Source: an uncultured Verrucomicrobiales bacterium
GTDB lineage: Bacteria > Verrucomicrobiota > Verrucomicrobiae > Limisphaerales > CANJSG01
Reading direction: 5' to 3'
Length of the DNA: 26,518 bases
Assembly: GCA_946480965.1 (NCBI GenBank)
Contig: CAMLMI010000019.1
Span: 1 to 26,518 of the forward strand
The notes under the pieces were generated by a model, which was not told the origin of the DNA, did not search any database, and was given only the letters and a program-made list of their open reading frames with translations. Positions within the stretch are counted from its first letter, which is position 1, and the number at the start of each line of letters is the position of its first letter. Made by a program: the position numbers and the translations under genes. This document shows, piece by piece, positions 1-7,681 of the stretch.

Positions 1-4
1 CGTC

Positions 5-622
5 ATGCCCGTTCCCCAGGCCATCGTCTTCGATCTCGGCAAGGTGCTGGTCGATTTCGACTACGGTCGCGCCGCCGCCAACCTCGCCACCCGCTCCCGT
101 CTCCCGGCTGACGAGATCCGCGCGTTGCTCGACCAGACGCCGCTCCTCCACGAATACGAAACGGGCCTGCTGACCACCGCGCAGTTCCGCGAGCAGGTCG
201 GCCAGGCCATCGGCTTCGACGGCACGGCGGAGCAGTTCGCCGCGCTCTTTGCCGACATGTTCACGCCCATCCGGGAGATGATCGCTTTGCACGACGAGCT
301 GGTGCGGCGCGGCGTTCCGACCTTCGCCTTCTCCAATACGAATGAGCTGGCCATCCAGTTCATCCGCCGCGCGTATCCGTTCTACGGGAAGTTCACCGGG
401 ACCGTGCTCTCCTACGAGGAAGGCGCGATGAAGCCGACCGACCGCATCTACGCCGTCGTCGAGCAACGCACCTGGCACCGCGGCGACCGCCTCTTCTACC
501 TCGACGACCGTCTGGAGAACGTGGAACAAGCCCGCCAGCGCGGCTGGCAAACCGTCCACCACGTATCGGCGGAAACGACGGTCCGAGCCGTGCGGGCCGC
601 CCTTGGCCCGGCCGCACCCTGA
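5..622 (+). CDS. HAD-superfamily phosphatase (YihX-like)
   Basis: A 205-residue HAD-fold hydrolase, probably a cytoplasmic sugar-phosphate or nucleotide phosphatase. Visible motifs are the nucleophile loop FDLGKVLVDFD with Asp10, motif II Ser110-Asn111-Thr, motif III Lys143 in MKPTDRIY, and motif IV Asp167-Asp168 in LDDRLENV. The second Asp of the usual DxD is Gly12. The YihX-type glucose-1-phosphatase subgroup also has a DLGxV loop, so this does not mean the enzyme is dead. Length is normal for the family. The ATG at 5 lies four bases from the window edge, so an upstream in-frame start cannot be excluded. The substrate cannot be told from sequence. Confidence 0.85.
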   Translation: MPVPQAIVFDLGKVLVDFDYGRAAANLATRSRLPADEIRALLDQTPLLHEYETGLLTTAQFREQVGQAIGFDGTAEQFAALFADMFTPIREMIALHDELVRRGVPTFAFSNTNELAIQFIRRAYPFYGKFTGTVLSYEEGAMKPTDRIYAVVEQRTWHRGDRLFYLDDRLENVEQARQRGWQTVHHVSAETTVRAVRAALGPAAP

Positions 623-680
623 TCCGCCGGAAGCCGAAATCGCGGCGGCGCGCGCCGTTCCGTTCTGCTACCCTCCGCCC

Positions 681-1052
681 ATGCGTCCCGAGAAACTGAT
701 CTTCGTTTACAACGCCGACGAGGGGTTCTTCAACGTGCTGACCGACTGGACCCACAAGCTCGTCTCGCCGTCCACCTACCAGTGCAGCCTGTGCCTCTAC
801 ACCTACGGCATGACCGGGATGCGGAAGCCCTGGAAGGAGTTCCTCGATGCCCTCGGGCTTCCCTGCGAGTTTTTCCACCGGCCCGATTTCCGGGAAAGGT
901 TCCCGGGCGTGTCGGTGGAATTCCCGGCCGTGCTCGGCCTGCGCGGCGAAGCGGTGGAGGTGCTGCTGTCGGCGGAAGAGCTCCGGAAAGCTTCCTCGCT
1001 CGAAGGCCTGATCTCGGCGCTGCGCACGCGTCTCCGGACCGACGGTGCCTGA
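681..1052 (+). CDS. Small hypothetical protein with paired cysteines
   Basis: A 123-residue protein starting MRPEKLIFVYNADEGFFN. The frame is open from 603, but the ATG at 681 gives a natural N-terminus, and the extra upstream part reads as low-complexity translation of the intergenic stretch. The sequence has a CSLCLYTYG segment followed by MRKPWKEFL and looks like a compact alpha/beta protein. I associate the pattern 'hIFVYNADxG...' plus a CxLC motif with small uncharacterised proteins found near redox or GTPase genes, but cannot assign a function. There is no signal peptide or membrane segment. It follows the HAD gene by 58 bases on the same strand. Confidence 0.7.
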   Translation: MRPEKLIFVYNADEGFFNVLTDWTHKLVSPSTYQCSLCLYTYGMTGMRKPWKEFLDALGLPCEFFHRPDFRERFPGVSVEFPAVLGLRGEAVEVLLSAEELRKASSLEGLISALRTRLRTDGA

Positions 1053-1114
1053 CCGCCGGTCCAAAAGAGGAGCCCGTTCCTCCGGGCGAAGCAGTTGGTC
1101 TGCGCCGATCCGGT

Positions 1115-1390
1115 TCAGCGCCGAGGGCCCGGCTTCTTCGGCGTGAAATCCTCCGCCGCGACCCGGCGGCGCGTGCGGTTCCAGAAGAGACGGTTCAGCG
1201 CGAGCACGATGACCGGCGCGAGCACGGACCAGAGGTTGAAGCGCAGGCCGTGGTCCACGCCGAATTCCCGGATGGAGCCGATCAGCGCCGCCAATACGCC
1301 GAGCGCGAGATGGAGCGACCATTCCATCACCCGGATCAGGGCCAGCATGTTGGTCTTGGGATCTTGCGGTTGGTCGTCGGGTCGGGACAT
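1115..1390 (-). CDS. Small two-TM membrane protein
   Basis: A 91-residue protein with two hydrophobic segments (about residues 20-42 and 52-68) and a basic, proline-containing C-terminus (RRRVAAEDFTPKKPGPRR). The ATG at 1390 was preferred over an in-frame TTG at 1429 because the upstream extension is unremarkable and ATG is stronger. It lies just downstream of the zinc aminopeptidase gene on the same strand and may be co-transcribed with it. No family recognised. Two TM segments and a positive tail suggest a small inner-membrane protein; nothing more can be said. Confidence 0.6.
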   Translation of the reverse strand: MSRPDDQPQDPKTNMLALIRVMEWSLHLALGVLAALIGSIREFGVDHGLRFNLWSVLAPVIVLALNRLFWNRTRRRVAAEDFTPKKPGPRR

Positions 1391-1442
1391 GGCGCGGGGA
1401 ACGTAGCTCCACCCTGCGGGAACGGACAAGTGCCGGAGCCGT

Positions 1443-2531
1443 TCAGCGCCCGGAAAGCTCCGTGCCCGCCGCTCCCAGCGCCTCCATCCGTTTCGCCGCC
1501 GCCAGGGAACCGATCTCCTCGATCCGGCGATACCACCGCTCCAGATCGCCGTCGCATTCGCGCAGCAGCGCCTCGAACCTCGGCACCAGCGCGTGGTAGG
1601 TGGCCACGTCGTTCAGGCGCGCGTTGTTCAACGGCCCGCCCAGCCACATCGCCGTCGCGGTTCCGTCGCCCCACTCCGCGACCAATGCCTGCAATTCCGC
1701 CTCGATGCGCCGCAGTTCGCGGGCTTTCTGCTCGCGCGCGACCGTGGAATCCGTCGCCGTTCGATACAGTTCTTCGAGCCGTTGTCGTCCGCTCAACAGA
1801 ATCTGCCGCACGGAGGCTTCGCGTTCCCGCTGGAGACGCCAAGCTGCCATCTGGGCGGAGTCGCCGCGCTTCACGATCCAGCGCCGCACGCCTTCCGTCG
1901 CGACCGCCGTGGCGTAGGCCTCGTTGAACTCCGTGTCGCCCGCCACGAAGAACCTCCGGTGCGCCAGCTCGTGGAACAACACGTCGGCCAGCGCGAGTTC
2001 GGGATCGAAGAGATACGTGTTCAGCAGCGGGTCCGAGAGCCAGCCGAGCGTGGAATAGGCCGTCACTCCGCCCACCGACACGTCCCAACCCTCGCCCATG
2101 AGCTCGCGGGCCAGCGCCGCCGCCTCTTCCTTCCGGAAATAGCCGCGATAGCCCAGGCGTCCCACCACCGGATACCACCACTCCTTCGGTTCCAGCGAAA
2201 ACTCCGGCGCGGCGGTCACGGTCCAGGTCACGAACGGCCGCCCGAGATCCGCGTAGCGGTGATACGAACCGCCCGGTTCCAACAGCAGCTCGCGGCGGGC
2301 GAATTCGCGCAGCTCCACCGCGAGTTCCAGACGTTGCCTCAATTCCGGAGCCGCGTTGGTTTCCGCGAGGATGGCCGTGACCGGGCGTTGGCGGGACCAT
2401 ATCTCCCACTGGCCGGCCACCGCCTGGCGGTAAAACTCGGCATGGCGGCATCCGGAACCCGCCAGGGCGCCGAGGATGCAGACCAACAGCCCGAGCCAGC
2501 GTCCGGGTCGGTTCAAGAATCGCCGCGTCAT
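1443..2531 (-). CDS. Lipoprotein zinc aminopeptidase (PF10023-like)
   Basis: A 362-residue putative metallo-aminopeptidase of the family I know as 'putative aminopeptidase' (COG4324/Pfam Aminopep). The N-terminus is a signal peptide with lipobox ending at Cys28 (LAGSGC), so the mature protein is probably membrane-anchored on the periplasmic side. The zinc motif is HELAH with His187, Glu188 and His191, followed by EFNEAYATAVATEG, whose Glu204 (or Glu201) is the expected third ligand. The segment GGVTAYSTLGWLSDPLLNT before the motif is characteristic of the family. Length matches (about 350-370). The ATG at 2531 is the only sensible start. A minus-strand terminator at 2565-2594 separates it from the small gene upstream. 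Confidence 0.85.
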   Translation of the reverse strand: MTRRFLNRPGRWLGLLVCILGALAGSGCRHAEFYRQAVAGQWEIWSRQRPVTAILAETNAAPELRQRLELAVELREFARRELLLEPGGSYHRYADLGRPFVTWTVTAAPEFSLEPKEWWYPVVGRLGYRGYFRKEEAAALARELMGEGWDVSVGGVTAYSTLGWLSDPLLNTYLFDPELALADVLFHELAHRRFFVAGDTEFNEAYATAVATEGVRRWIVKRGDSAQMAAWRLQREREASVRQILLSGRQRLEELYRTATDSTVAREQKARELRRIEAELQALVAEWGDGTATAMWLGGPLNNARLNDVATYHALVPRFEALLRECDGDLERWYRRIEEIGSLAAAKRMEALGAAGTELSGR

Positions 2532-2564
2532 CGCGCCCGATGAAACCGAGTCTTCCCAAAAAAG

Positions 2565-2594
2565 GAAGCCCCCGGGGCGTTCCCCGGGGGCTTC
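2565..2594 (-). terminator. Rho-independent terminator
   Basis: A perfect 13-bp stem (gaagcccccgggg pairing with its complement at 2582-2594) with a 4-nt loop. On the minus strand a run of six T follows. It sits 20-50 bases downstream of the stop of the small minus-strand gene at 2616-2813 and upstream of the aminopeptidase gene, so it ends transcription of the small gene. Confidence 0.85.
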
Positions 2595-2615
2595 GGAAAT
2601 CCGGATGCGGGCTTC

Positions 2616-2813
2616 TCAGCGGGGCCCGAGCAGCCACCACAGGAACCACAGCACGACACCCAGACGCAGCGCCTCCAGCGCGATCCGGCTCCGGGGAGTG
2701 CCCAAGGGCTCCGCCGGGGCGCGCATCGTTTCCAGAAGCGTTCCGCCGCGATTTTGCCGTTCTTTTCTGCTGAGTTTTTCGATGGCCACTGCTGGAGTCG
2801 TTGCTCGGTTCAT
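2616..2813 (-). CDS. Small one-TM peptide gene with own terminator
   Basis: A predicted 65-residue protein starting MNRATTPAVAIEKL, with a basic N-terminal half and a C-terminal hydrophobic segment rich in Trp and Leu (about residues 48-62, LGVVLWFLWWLLG), i.e. a likely tail-anchored membrane peptide. No family recognised. Support comes from context: a strong minus-strand terminator begins about 20 bases after the stop codon, which would otherwise have nothing to terminate. The ATG at 2813 was chosen over an upstream in-frame start at 2873 because the extra residues look non-coding. It diverges from the serine hydrolase gene, sharing a promoter region of about 100 bases. Confidence 0.5.
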   Translation of the reverse strand: MNRATTPAVAIEKLSRKERQNRGGTLLETMRAPAEPLGTPRSRIALEALRLGVVLWFLWWLLGPR

Positions 2814-2912
2814 TTTGTTGGTTTTTGAAACCCGAACGGTTGATGCAGAAGTTGTTCCAATCAGAAATGACACGGCCTTCCCGGCCTGTGGTCCTCGCCG
2901 TTGCCTTCCCTC

Positions 2913-4019
2913 ATGTCCATGTCGTCCCTCTCGCCTGAATTGCCCCGCGCGGTTGCTTGGCTGGAAGAATGCCGCGCCCTAGGCTGGCATCCCGGAGCCC
3001 AGCTTCATGTGTCGCACCACGGACGCTGCATCGCGGATCTGGCCTTGGGCGAAGCCCGTCCGGGCCTACCGATGCAGCCCGGGACGCTCAACCTCTGGTT
3101 CTCCTCCGGCAAACCCGTCACCGCCGTCGCCATCGCCCAACTGGTCGAAGCCGGCCGCCTCGATTGGGACACGCCCGTGGCGAAGTGGCTCCCGGAATTC
3201 GCCGCCCACGGCAAAGGCGCGCTCCAGCTCCGCCACTTGCTCACGCACACCGGAGCCTTCCGCGCGGCCGACGCCGTTCCCGAAGACACGCCGTGGCCGG
3301 AAACCATCGCCCGCATCTGCGACACGCCACTGGAAGAAGGCGCGACTCCCGGCACCTCGGCCGCCTACCACACGCATTCGAGCTGGGCGATCTTGGCCGA
3401 GTTGGTCCAGCGCGCATCCGACGAACCCTTCGAGGACTTTGTGCGTCGCCGGGTGTTTTCCCCGGCGGGCATGGACGACAGCCGCGTGCGGATCTCGCCG
3501 GAGGAATTTCCTCGGCTCGAACCGCGCCTCGGTTGGATGCACCTCACGGATCGCGGCTCCGTTGATCCGCATCCGTTTTGGAACACCCCGGCCTCTGCCG
3601 CCACCCTGCGGCCCGGCGCGTTCCTGCGGGGACCGATCCACGATCTCGGCCGGTTCTACGAAGCGTTGCTGGCCGATCCGAGCCCCCTGCTCCGCCGTGA
3701 AACCATCGCGCACATGACCCGCCGCCACCGCGAAGGCCTGTGGGACGACACCTTCAAGCACAAGATCGACTTCGGTTACGGCCTGATCCTCAACTCCGCC
3801 CGCTACGGCGTGGAAACGGTGCCGTATGGATTCGGCCGCCACGCCTCGGAATCCGCCTTCGGCCACGGCGGAGTGCAAACCTCCTGCGCCTTCGCCGATC
3901 CCGCCCACGGTCTCGTAGTCGCCTGGGTCTGCAACGGCCTGCCCGGCATTCGCCTGCACCACAAGCGCGGCCGGGAGCTCAATACGCTCATCTACAAGGA
4001 TCTGGGCTTGGCCCAATGA
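2913..4019 (+). CDS. Class C beta-lactamase-fold serine hydrolase
   Basis: A 368-residue serine hydrolase of the beta-lactamase/penicillin-binding-protein-like family (Pfam Beta-lactamase), probably an esterase or D-amino-acid peptidase rather than an antibiotic resistance enzyme. The catalytic SxxK is Ser64-Ser-Gly-Lys67. The second-motif tyrosine is probably Tyr152 (AAYHTHSSW, where most class C enzymes have YxN). The third motif is the HGG of FGHGG near the C-terminus. No clear signal peptide is seen, so it may act in the cytoplasm. Start: ATG at 2913 rather than an in-frame TTG at 2901; another ATG at 2919 is equally possible. Substrate unknown. Confidence 0.85.
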   Translation: MSMSSLSPELPRAVAWLEECRALGWHPGAQLHVSHHGRCIADLALGEARPGLPMQPGTLNLWFSSGKPVTAVAIAQLVEAGRLDWDTPVAKWLPEFAAHGKGALQLRHLLTHTGAFRAADAVPEDTPWPETIARICDTPLEEGATPGTSAAYHTHSSWAILAELVQRASDEPFEDFVRRRVFSPAGMDDSRVRISPEEFPRLEPRLGWMHLTDRGSVDPHPFWNTPASAATLRPGAFLRGPIHDLGRFYEALLADPSPLLRRETIAHMTRRHREGLWDDTFKHKIDFGYGLILNSARYGVETVPYGFGRHASESAFGHGGVQTSCAFADPAHGLVVAWVCNGLPGIRLHHKRGRELNTLIYKDLGLAQ

Positions 4020-4158
4020 TCTGGCGTGCGGGCCGGATGTCCTGACCCGGCGTTTGTCCATCTCTCCGGAAGCCCCCGTCCCAACCGGCGGTCGGATCGA
4101 CACCGTCTCTTCGCCCGTTCGACACATTTCCGTAACACGCGGCGGCGATGTTAGGGAC

Positions 4159-4590
4159 ATGGTTCTGGGTCACATTCGTTGGGGACGCGCCGAGCAGCCG
4201 TTGTTGGCCCGGCACCGGGTGCATACCTATGTGCGGCCCAAGCCCGCCGCCACGTTCGAATCCGGGATCGGCGCCACGGAAGCCGCCAACCTCACGCAGC
4301 TGCTGGCGCACTGCTACGCCGAAGGTTGCCTGGCCTCGTCCGAAGTGCTCGCTAGGGCAAACCGCGAACCCGCGCTGTATCGGCTCCTGCCCGCCCGCCC
4401 GCTCACGGTCAACGGCCTGCGCCGCTTCCGTCGCTGCCACCGGGCCGCAGTGGTCAAGGCCTTGGCCCAAGCCCTCACGGGCCGCCGCGCCTCGGAAACC
4501 GGCCCGGCCCGCCCGGAAACACCGACGGCCCAGGCCGAAGAATGCCTGCACTTGGCCCAGCTTCTGGACTTGGGCTTGGAAGACGACTGA
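4159..4590 (+). CDS. Stand-alone transposase N-terminal-like domain protein
   Basis: A 143-residue protein. Residues about 42-105 (LLAHCYAEGCLASSEVLAR, then a gap, then LRRFRRCHR) resemble the N-terminal helical DNA-binding domain of IS5/IS1182-type transposases (DUF772/PF05598: a LYLYAYG-S-R-IAR-like helix pair, then an FRRRH motif). The DDE catalytic domain is absent, and the protein ends in an acidic, leucine-rich tail (CLHLAQLLDLGLEDD) directly followed by a terminator. No inverted repeats or IS debris were seen around it. It could be a domesticated DNA-binding protein or a decayed remnant with a tidy end. Start at ATG 4159 is chosen; the frame is open from 4054. Confidence 0.6.
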   Translation: MVLGHIRWGRAEQPLLARHRVHTYVRPKPAATFESGIGATEAANLTQLLAHCYAEGCLASSEVLARANREPALYRLLPARPLTVNGLRRFRRCHRAAVVKALAQALTGRRASETGPARPETPTAQAEECLHLAQLLDLGLEDD

Positions 4591-4615
4591 GCGTTCCGCG
4601 CCGATCAGACCGACA

Positions 4616-4649
4616 AAAAAGCCGCCGATCCGAGGATCGGCGGCTTTTT
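4616..4649. terminator. Bidirectional terminator between convergent genes
   Basis: A 10-bp GC-rich stem (gccgccgatc and its complement) with tetraloop cgag, flanked by an A-run on the left and a T-run on the right that can extend the stem by five A-T pairs. It works on either strand. It lies 25 bases after the stop of the plus-strand gene ending at 4590 and 22 bases after the stop of leuD on the minus strand. Confidence 0.9.
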
Positions 4650-4671
4650 GGCTGAACCGTTGCCGGTTGCT

Positions 4672-5223
4672 CTACTTGGCGGCGATCATGCCGCTCTGGC
4701 GCGCGTAGTTGAAGATCCCGCCCGCATCCACCACCGGTCGGACGTCGCCCAGCGGCTTCAGGGAATAGACCTTGCCTGTGCCCAAGTGTGTGATCGTGCC
4801 CGCATCCAGGTCCAGCTTGGCCTCGTCTCCCGTCTTGAAGGCGTCGCACAGCCGGTCCGTGGCCTCGCAAGGATACAGCTCGCCGGTGGCCACGCAGTTG
4901 CGGAAGAAGATCCGCGCGAAACTCTCCGCCACGATGGCATGGCAGTCCGCCGAACCGATGGCGATGGGCGCGTGTTCCCGGGAACTGCCGCAGCCGAAAT
5001 TGCGTCCGGCAATGATGATCGGGAACTTGGAGTCCACCTGGCCGTCCTCGACGAACCGCGTCGGGTAGAGCGAATCGGGCAGGCCGATCATCGCGAACGA
5101 ACCGAGCTTGTCGTATTCCTCGGGGATCGTCGGGATCAGGTTCAGATACTGGGCCGGGATGATCTGGTCCGTGTCGATGTTGTCGCGGACGACGAAGACG
5201 GGACCGGTAAAAACGCTTTTCAC
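4672..5223 (-). CDS. leuD: 3-isopropylmalate dehydratase small subunit
   Basis: A 183-residue LeuD-type small subunit that pairs with LeuC to isomerise 2- and 3-isopropylmalate in leucine synthesis. Diagnostic segments are DNIDTDQIIPAQYL near the N-terminus and FGCGSSREHAPIAI in the middle, the substrate-binding loop of the aconitase swivel domain. Length and the 'YLNLIP...EEYDKLGSFAM' region match the short bacterial/archaeal-type (HacB-like) LeuD. Start codon: GTG at 5223 (VKSVFTGPVFVV) fits the family N-terminus; an in-frame TTG at 5259 would add an unlikely arginine/proline leader. leuC is not in this window. It may be co-transcribed with the one-TM gene upstream (74-base gap). Confidence 0.93.
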   Translation of the reverse strand: MKSVFTGPVFVVRDNIDTDQIIPAQYLNLIPTIPEEYDKLGSFAMIGLPDSLYPTRFVEDGQVDSKFPIIIAGRNFGCGSSREHAPIAIGSADCHAIVAESFARIFFRNCVATGELYPCEATDRLCDAFKTGDEAKLDLDAGTITHLGTGKVYSLKPLGDVRPVVDAGGIFNYARQSGMIAAK

Positions 5224-5296
5224 GCGGCGCAATCTAGGAGGCCGCCCCGCTCTCGGCAAGCGTCGGCCCGCGACCTCCCGGCCGGACCGTTGCGGA

Positions 5297-5671
5297 TCAA
5301 TCGGCGGCCATGCGCTTGGCCCGGTCGAGGATGTCGGCCGCCCGGATCTCCATCTGTTTGCTCACCTCCCAGTGGTAGTTGTAGATCAGGTTGCCCGACT
5401 CGTTCTTCTCCACGGCGTTGACCACCTGGAGCGTGCGCTGGAAGTCCTCGACCAGCTGCCGGTTGCTCAGCGTGGGCACCTCGGCCAGGAGCTTGCGGTA
5501 AAGCTGGTCCGCCTCGGTCCGGTAGCCCTTGACGAAGAGCAGGATGAACGCCTCCCTCCGCTCCGCGTGCTTCGACTGGTTGTTCCGGAACTGCCGGACG
5601 ATCATCACCGAGCAGAAGAGCAGCACGGCCAGGAACAGCAGCGGATAGCGGAAGCGGCGGAACAGTTTCAT
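5297..5671 (-). CDS. One-TM membrane-anchored hypothetical protein
   Basis: A 124-residue protein with a basic N-terminus and a single transmembrane helix (about residues 9-26, YPLLFLAVLLFCSVMIV), followed by a soluble charged helical domain. It looks like a type II membrane anchor with a TPR-like helical pair (AFILLFVKGYRTEADQLYRKLL). No family recognised. The ATG at 5671 starts exactly at the MKLFRRFRYP membrane anchor; the open frame extends far upstream but without coding character. It diverges from the transporter gene at 5814 and precedes leuD on the same strand. Confidence 0.7.
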   Translation of the reverse strand: MKLFRRFRYPLLFLAVLLFCSVMIVRQFRNNQSKHAERREAFILLFVKGYRTEADQLYRKLLAEVPTLSNRQLVEDFQRTLQVVNAVEKNESGNLIYNYHWEVSKQMEIRAADILDRAKRMAAD

Positions 5672-5813
5672 CGTCTCACGTTTCCCGACTGGATTCCCGG
5701 CGGGCGCATTCAGCCGATGTGACCCGGAAAATCGGCGGTCTGTAAGCCCTTCCAACCCATTGCCCCAAGCCCGTCCTGTTCTTCCCGCCGGGCTTCTGCC
5801 TAACCTCGCCGCG

Positions 5814-7601
5814 ATGACCTGGGAAATAGCGCTGCTGCTCCTGCTCGTTTCGGCCGCCCTGGTCCTCTTTTCCTTCGACTGGGTGCCCGCCGATGTCGTC
5901 GCGCTGGGTCTGCTGCTGTCGCTCGTCCTGACGGGGCTGTTGCCGATGGAGAAGGCCTTCAACGGCTTCAGCAGCGACACGGTGATGGTCATCATCGGCG
6001 TGCTGATCATGACGGCCGCGATGCTGAAGACGGGGGTCGTGGACCTCGTCGGGCGCGGCATCCTCCGGCGCGCGGGTTCCCGGCCGGAGCTGCTGCTCTT
6101 CCTCGTCATGCTGGCGGTGGCGGCGCTCAGCGCCTTCATCAGCAACACCGCCGCCGCCGCGTTCTTCGTGCCCGTGGTCATGGGCATCGCCGCCAAGTCC
6201 GGCACCTCCCCCTCGAGGCTGCTCATGCCCGTGGCCTTCGCCTCCATCCTCTCCAGCTCCGTCTCGCTCATCAGCACCTCGACCAACCTCGTGGTCAACG
6301 GCCTGATGACCGGCCGCGGCCTGGAGCCGATGCGCATGTTCGAGCTGGCGCCGGTCGGAATCCCCATCGCGGTCGTCGGCGTGCTCTACATGTTCTTCGT
6401 CGGCCGGCGATGGATTCCCGACCGCGGCGGGACCGACGGGCTGATCGACGGCTTCGGCATCCGCTCCTACCTCACCGAGGTGCTGGTCCTGCCCAAGTCG
6501 CCGCTGGCGGGCAAGACGCTGCGCGACGCCGGCCTCGGCCAGCAGCTCGACCTCACCGTCATCCGCGTGGTGCGAGGCAAGGACCAATACCTCGTGCCCC
6601 GCTCGAACCTCGTGCTCCAGGCCGGCGACGTGCTGCTCGTCGAGGGCCCGCGCGAGGAGGTGCTGAAGGTGAAGGACACCGCCGGCATCGAGATCAAACC
6701 CGAAGTGAAGCTCTCCGATCCCAACCTCTCGGACGGCGACACCTCGCTGGTCGAGGCCTTCATCGTTCCGGGTTCGCCGTTGATCGGACGCACCTTGAAG
6801 TCGCTCGAATTCCGCGAACGCTACGGCCTCCAGGTGCTGGGCCTGAATCGGCACGGCAAGAACCTGCTCCGTAAACTCAGCCGCATCACGCTGCGGGTGG
6901 GCGACGTGTTCCTGCTCCAGGGCCACCGCTCGTCCGTGGCCGCGCTGCGCGACGAGGGCGTGTGCAGCGTGCTGGGCTCGATCGAGAGCCAGCGCCTCAA
7001 CCGCCGGCGGGCCGTCCGCACCGCGCTGATCTTCATCGGTTCCCTGGCCGTCGCCTCGGTGAACCTCCTGCCCCTGCCCGTCGCGGCGCTGCTCGGGGCG
7101 TTCCTCGTCTTCGCCACCCGCTGCGTCGCCCCGTCGGACGCCTACCGCGAGGTGGATTGGCGCGTGGTCATCCTGATCTCCTCCATGCTCGGGCTCGGCG
7201 AAGCGATGGCCAAGACAGGCACCGCCGAATATCTGGCGAACGGCATCATCGGCTTCGCCCAGGGCCATTCCCCGCTGTGGCTGCTGGGCGGCTTCTTCGT
7301 CCTGACCGTTCTGCTCACCCAGCCGATGTCGAACCAGGCCGCCGCCGCCGTCATCGTTCCCATCGCCATCCAGTCGGCCCAACTGCTGGACCTGAGCCCG
7401 CGTCCCTTCGTGATGATGATCGCCGTGGCGGCGAGCTGCTCCTACCTGACCCCGCTCGAACCCGCCTGCCTGATGGTCTATGGCCCCGGCCGTTACCGTT
7501 TCATGGACTTCATCCGCGTGGGCGGGCCGTTGACCGTGCTGCTCTTCATCCTCGCGATGGTGCTGGTGCCGCGCGTGTGGCCGCTCGCCACCGGGCCATA
7601 G
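5814..7601 (+). CDS. SLC13/DASS-type permease with two RCK_C domains
   Basis: A 595-residue inner-membrane transporter of the divalent anion:sodium symporter group (the annotation commonly given is 'SLC13 family permease', YbiR/SdcS-like). The N-terminal membrane half (about residues 4-200) contains FISNTAAAAFFVP and STSTNLVVNG, the SNT-type signatures. The C-terminal half (about 405-590) carries the pseudo-repeat MSNQAAAAVIVPIA. Between them lie two TrkA-C (RCK_C) regulatory domains at about 220-287 and 312-380, each with the pattern ...LxxGDVLLVEG / LRVGDVFLLQG. The substrate is unknown; sulfate, carboxylates or a cation are all possible. The start at ATG 5814 gives the hydrophobic N-terminus; an earlier in-frame start is unlikely. 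Confidence 0.9.
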   Translation: MTWEIALLLLLVSAALVLFSFDWVPADVVALGLLLSLVLTGLLPMEKAFNGFSSDTVMVIIGVLIMTAAMLKTGVVDLVGRGILRRAGSRPELLLFLVMLAVAALSAFISNTAAAAFFVPVVMGIAAKSGTSPSRLLMPVAFASILSSSVSLISTSTNLVVNGLMTGRGLEPMRMFELAPVGIPIAVVGVLYMFFVGRRWIPDRGGTDGLIDGFGIRSYLTEVLVLPKSPLAGKTLRDAGLGQQLDLTVIRVVRGKDQYLVPRSNLVLQAGDVLLVEGPREEVLKVKDTAGIEIKPEVKLSDPNLSDGDTSLVEAFIVPGSPLIGRTLKSLEFRERYGLQVLGLNRHGKNLLRKLSRITLRVGDVFLLQGHRSSVAALRDEGVCSVLGSIESQRLNRRRAVRTALIFIGSLAVASVNLLPLPVAALLGAFLVFATRCVAPSDAYREVDWRVVILISSMLGLGEAMAKTGTAEYLANGIIGFAQGHSPLWLLGGFFVLTVLLTQPMSNQAAAAVIVPIAIQSAQLLDLSPRPFVMMIAVAASCSYLTPLEPACLMVYGPGRYRFMDFIRVGGPLTVLLFILAMVLVPRVWPLATGP

Positions 7602-7624
7602 CCGATCCGTCCCACAACAACGGA

Positions 7625-7652
7625 AAAGGCATCCCCGCGAAGGGATGCCTTT
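7625..7652. terminator. Bidirectional terminator
   Basis: An 11-bp perfect stem (aaaggcatccc with its complement at 7642-7652) and a 6-nt loop, between the converging stops of the permease (7601) and the minus-strand lipoprotein gene (7682). The A/T pairs at the base can act as the U-tract on either strand, though the T-run is short (3). Confidence 0.7.
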
Positions 7653-7681
7653 CGTTCAGCCCGCCGGACCGGAGCCGGCGC

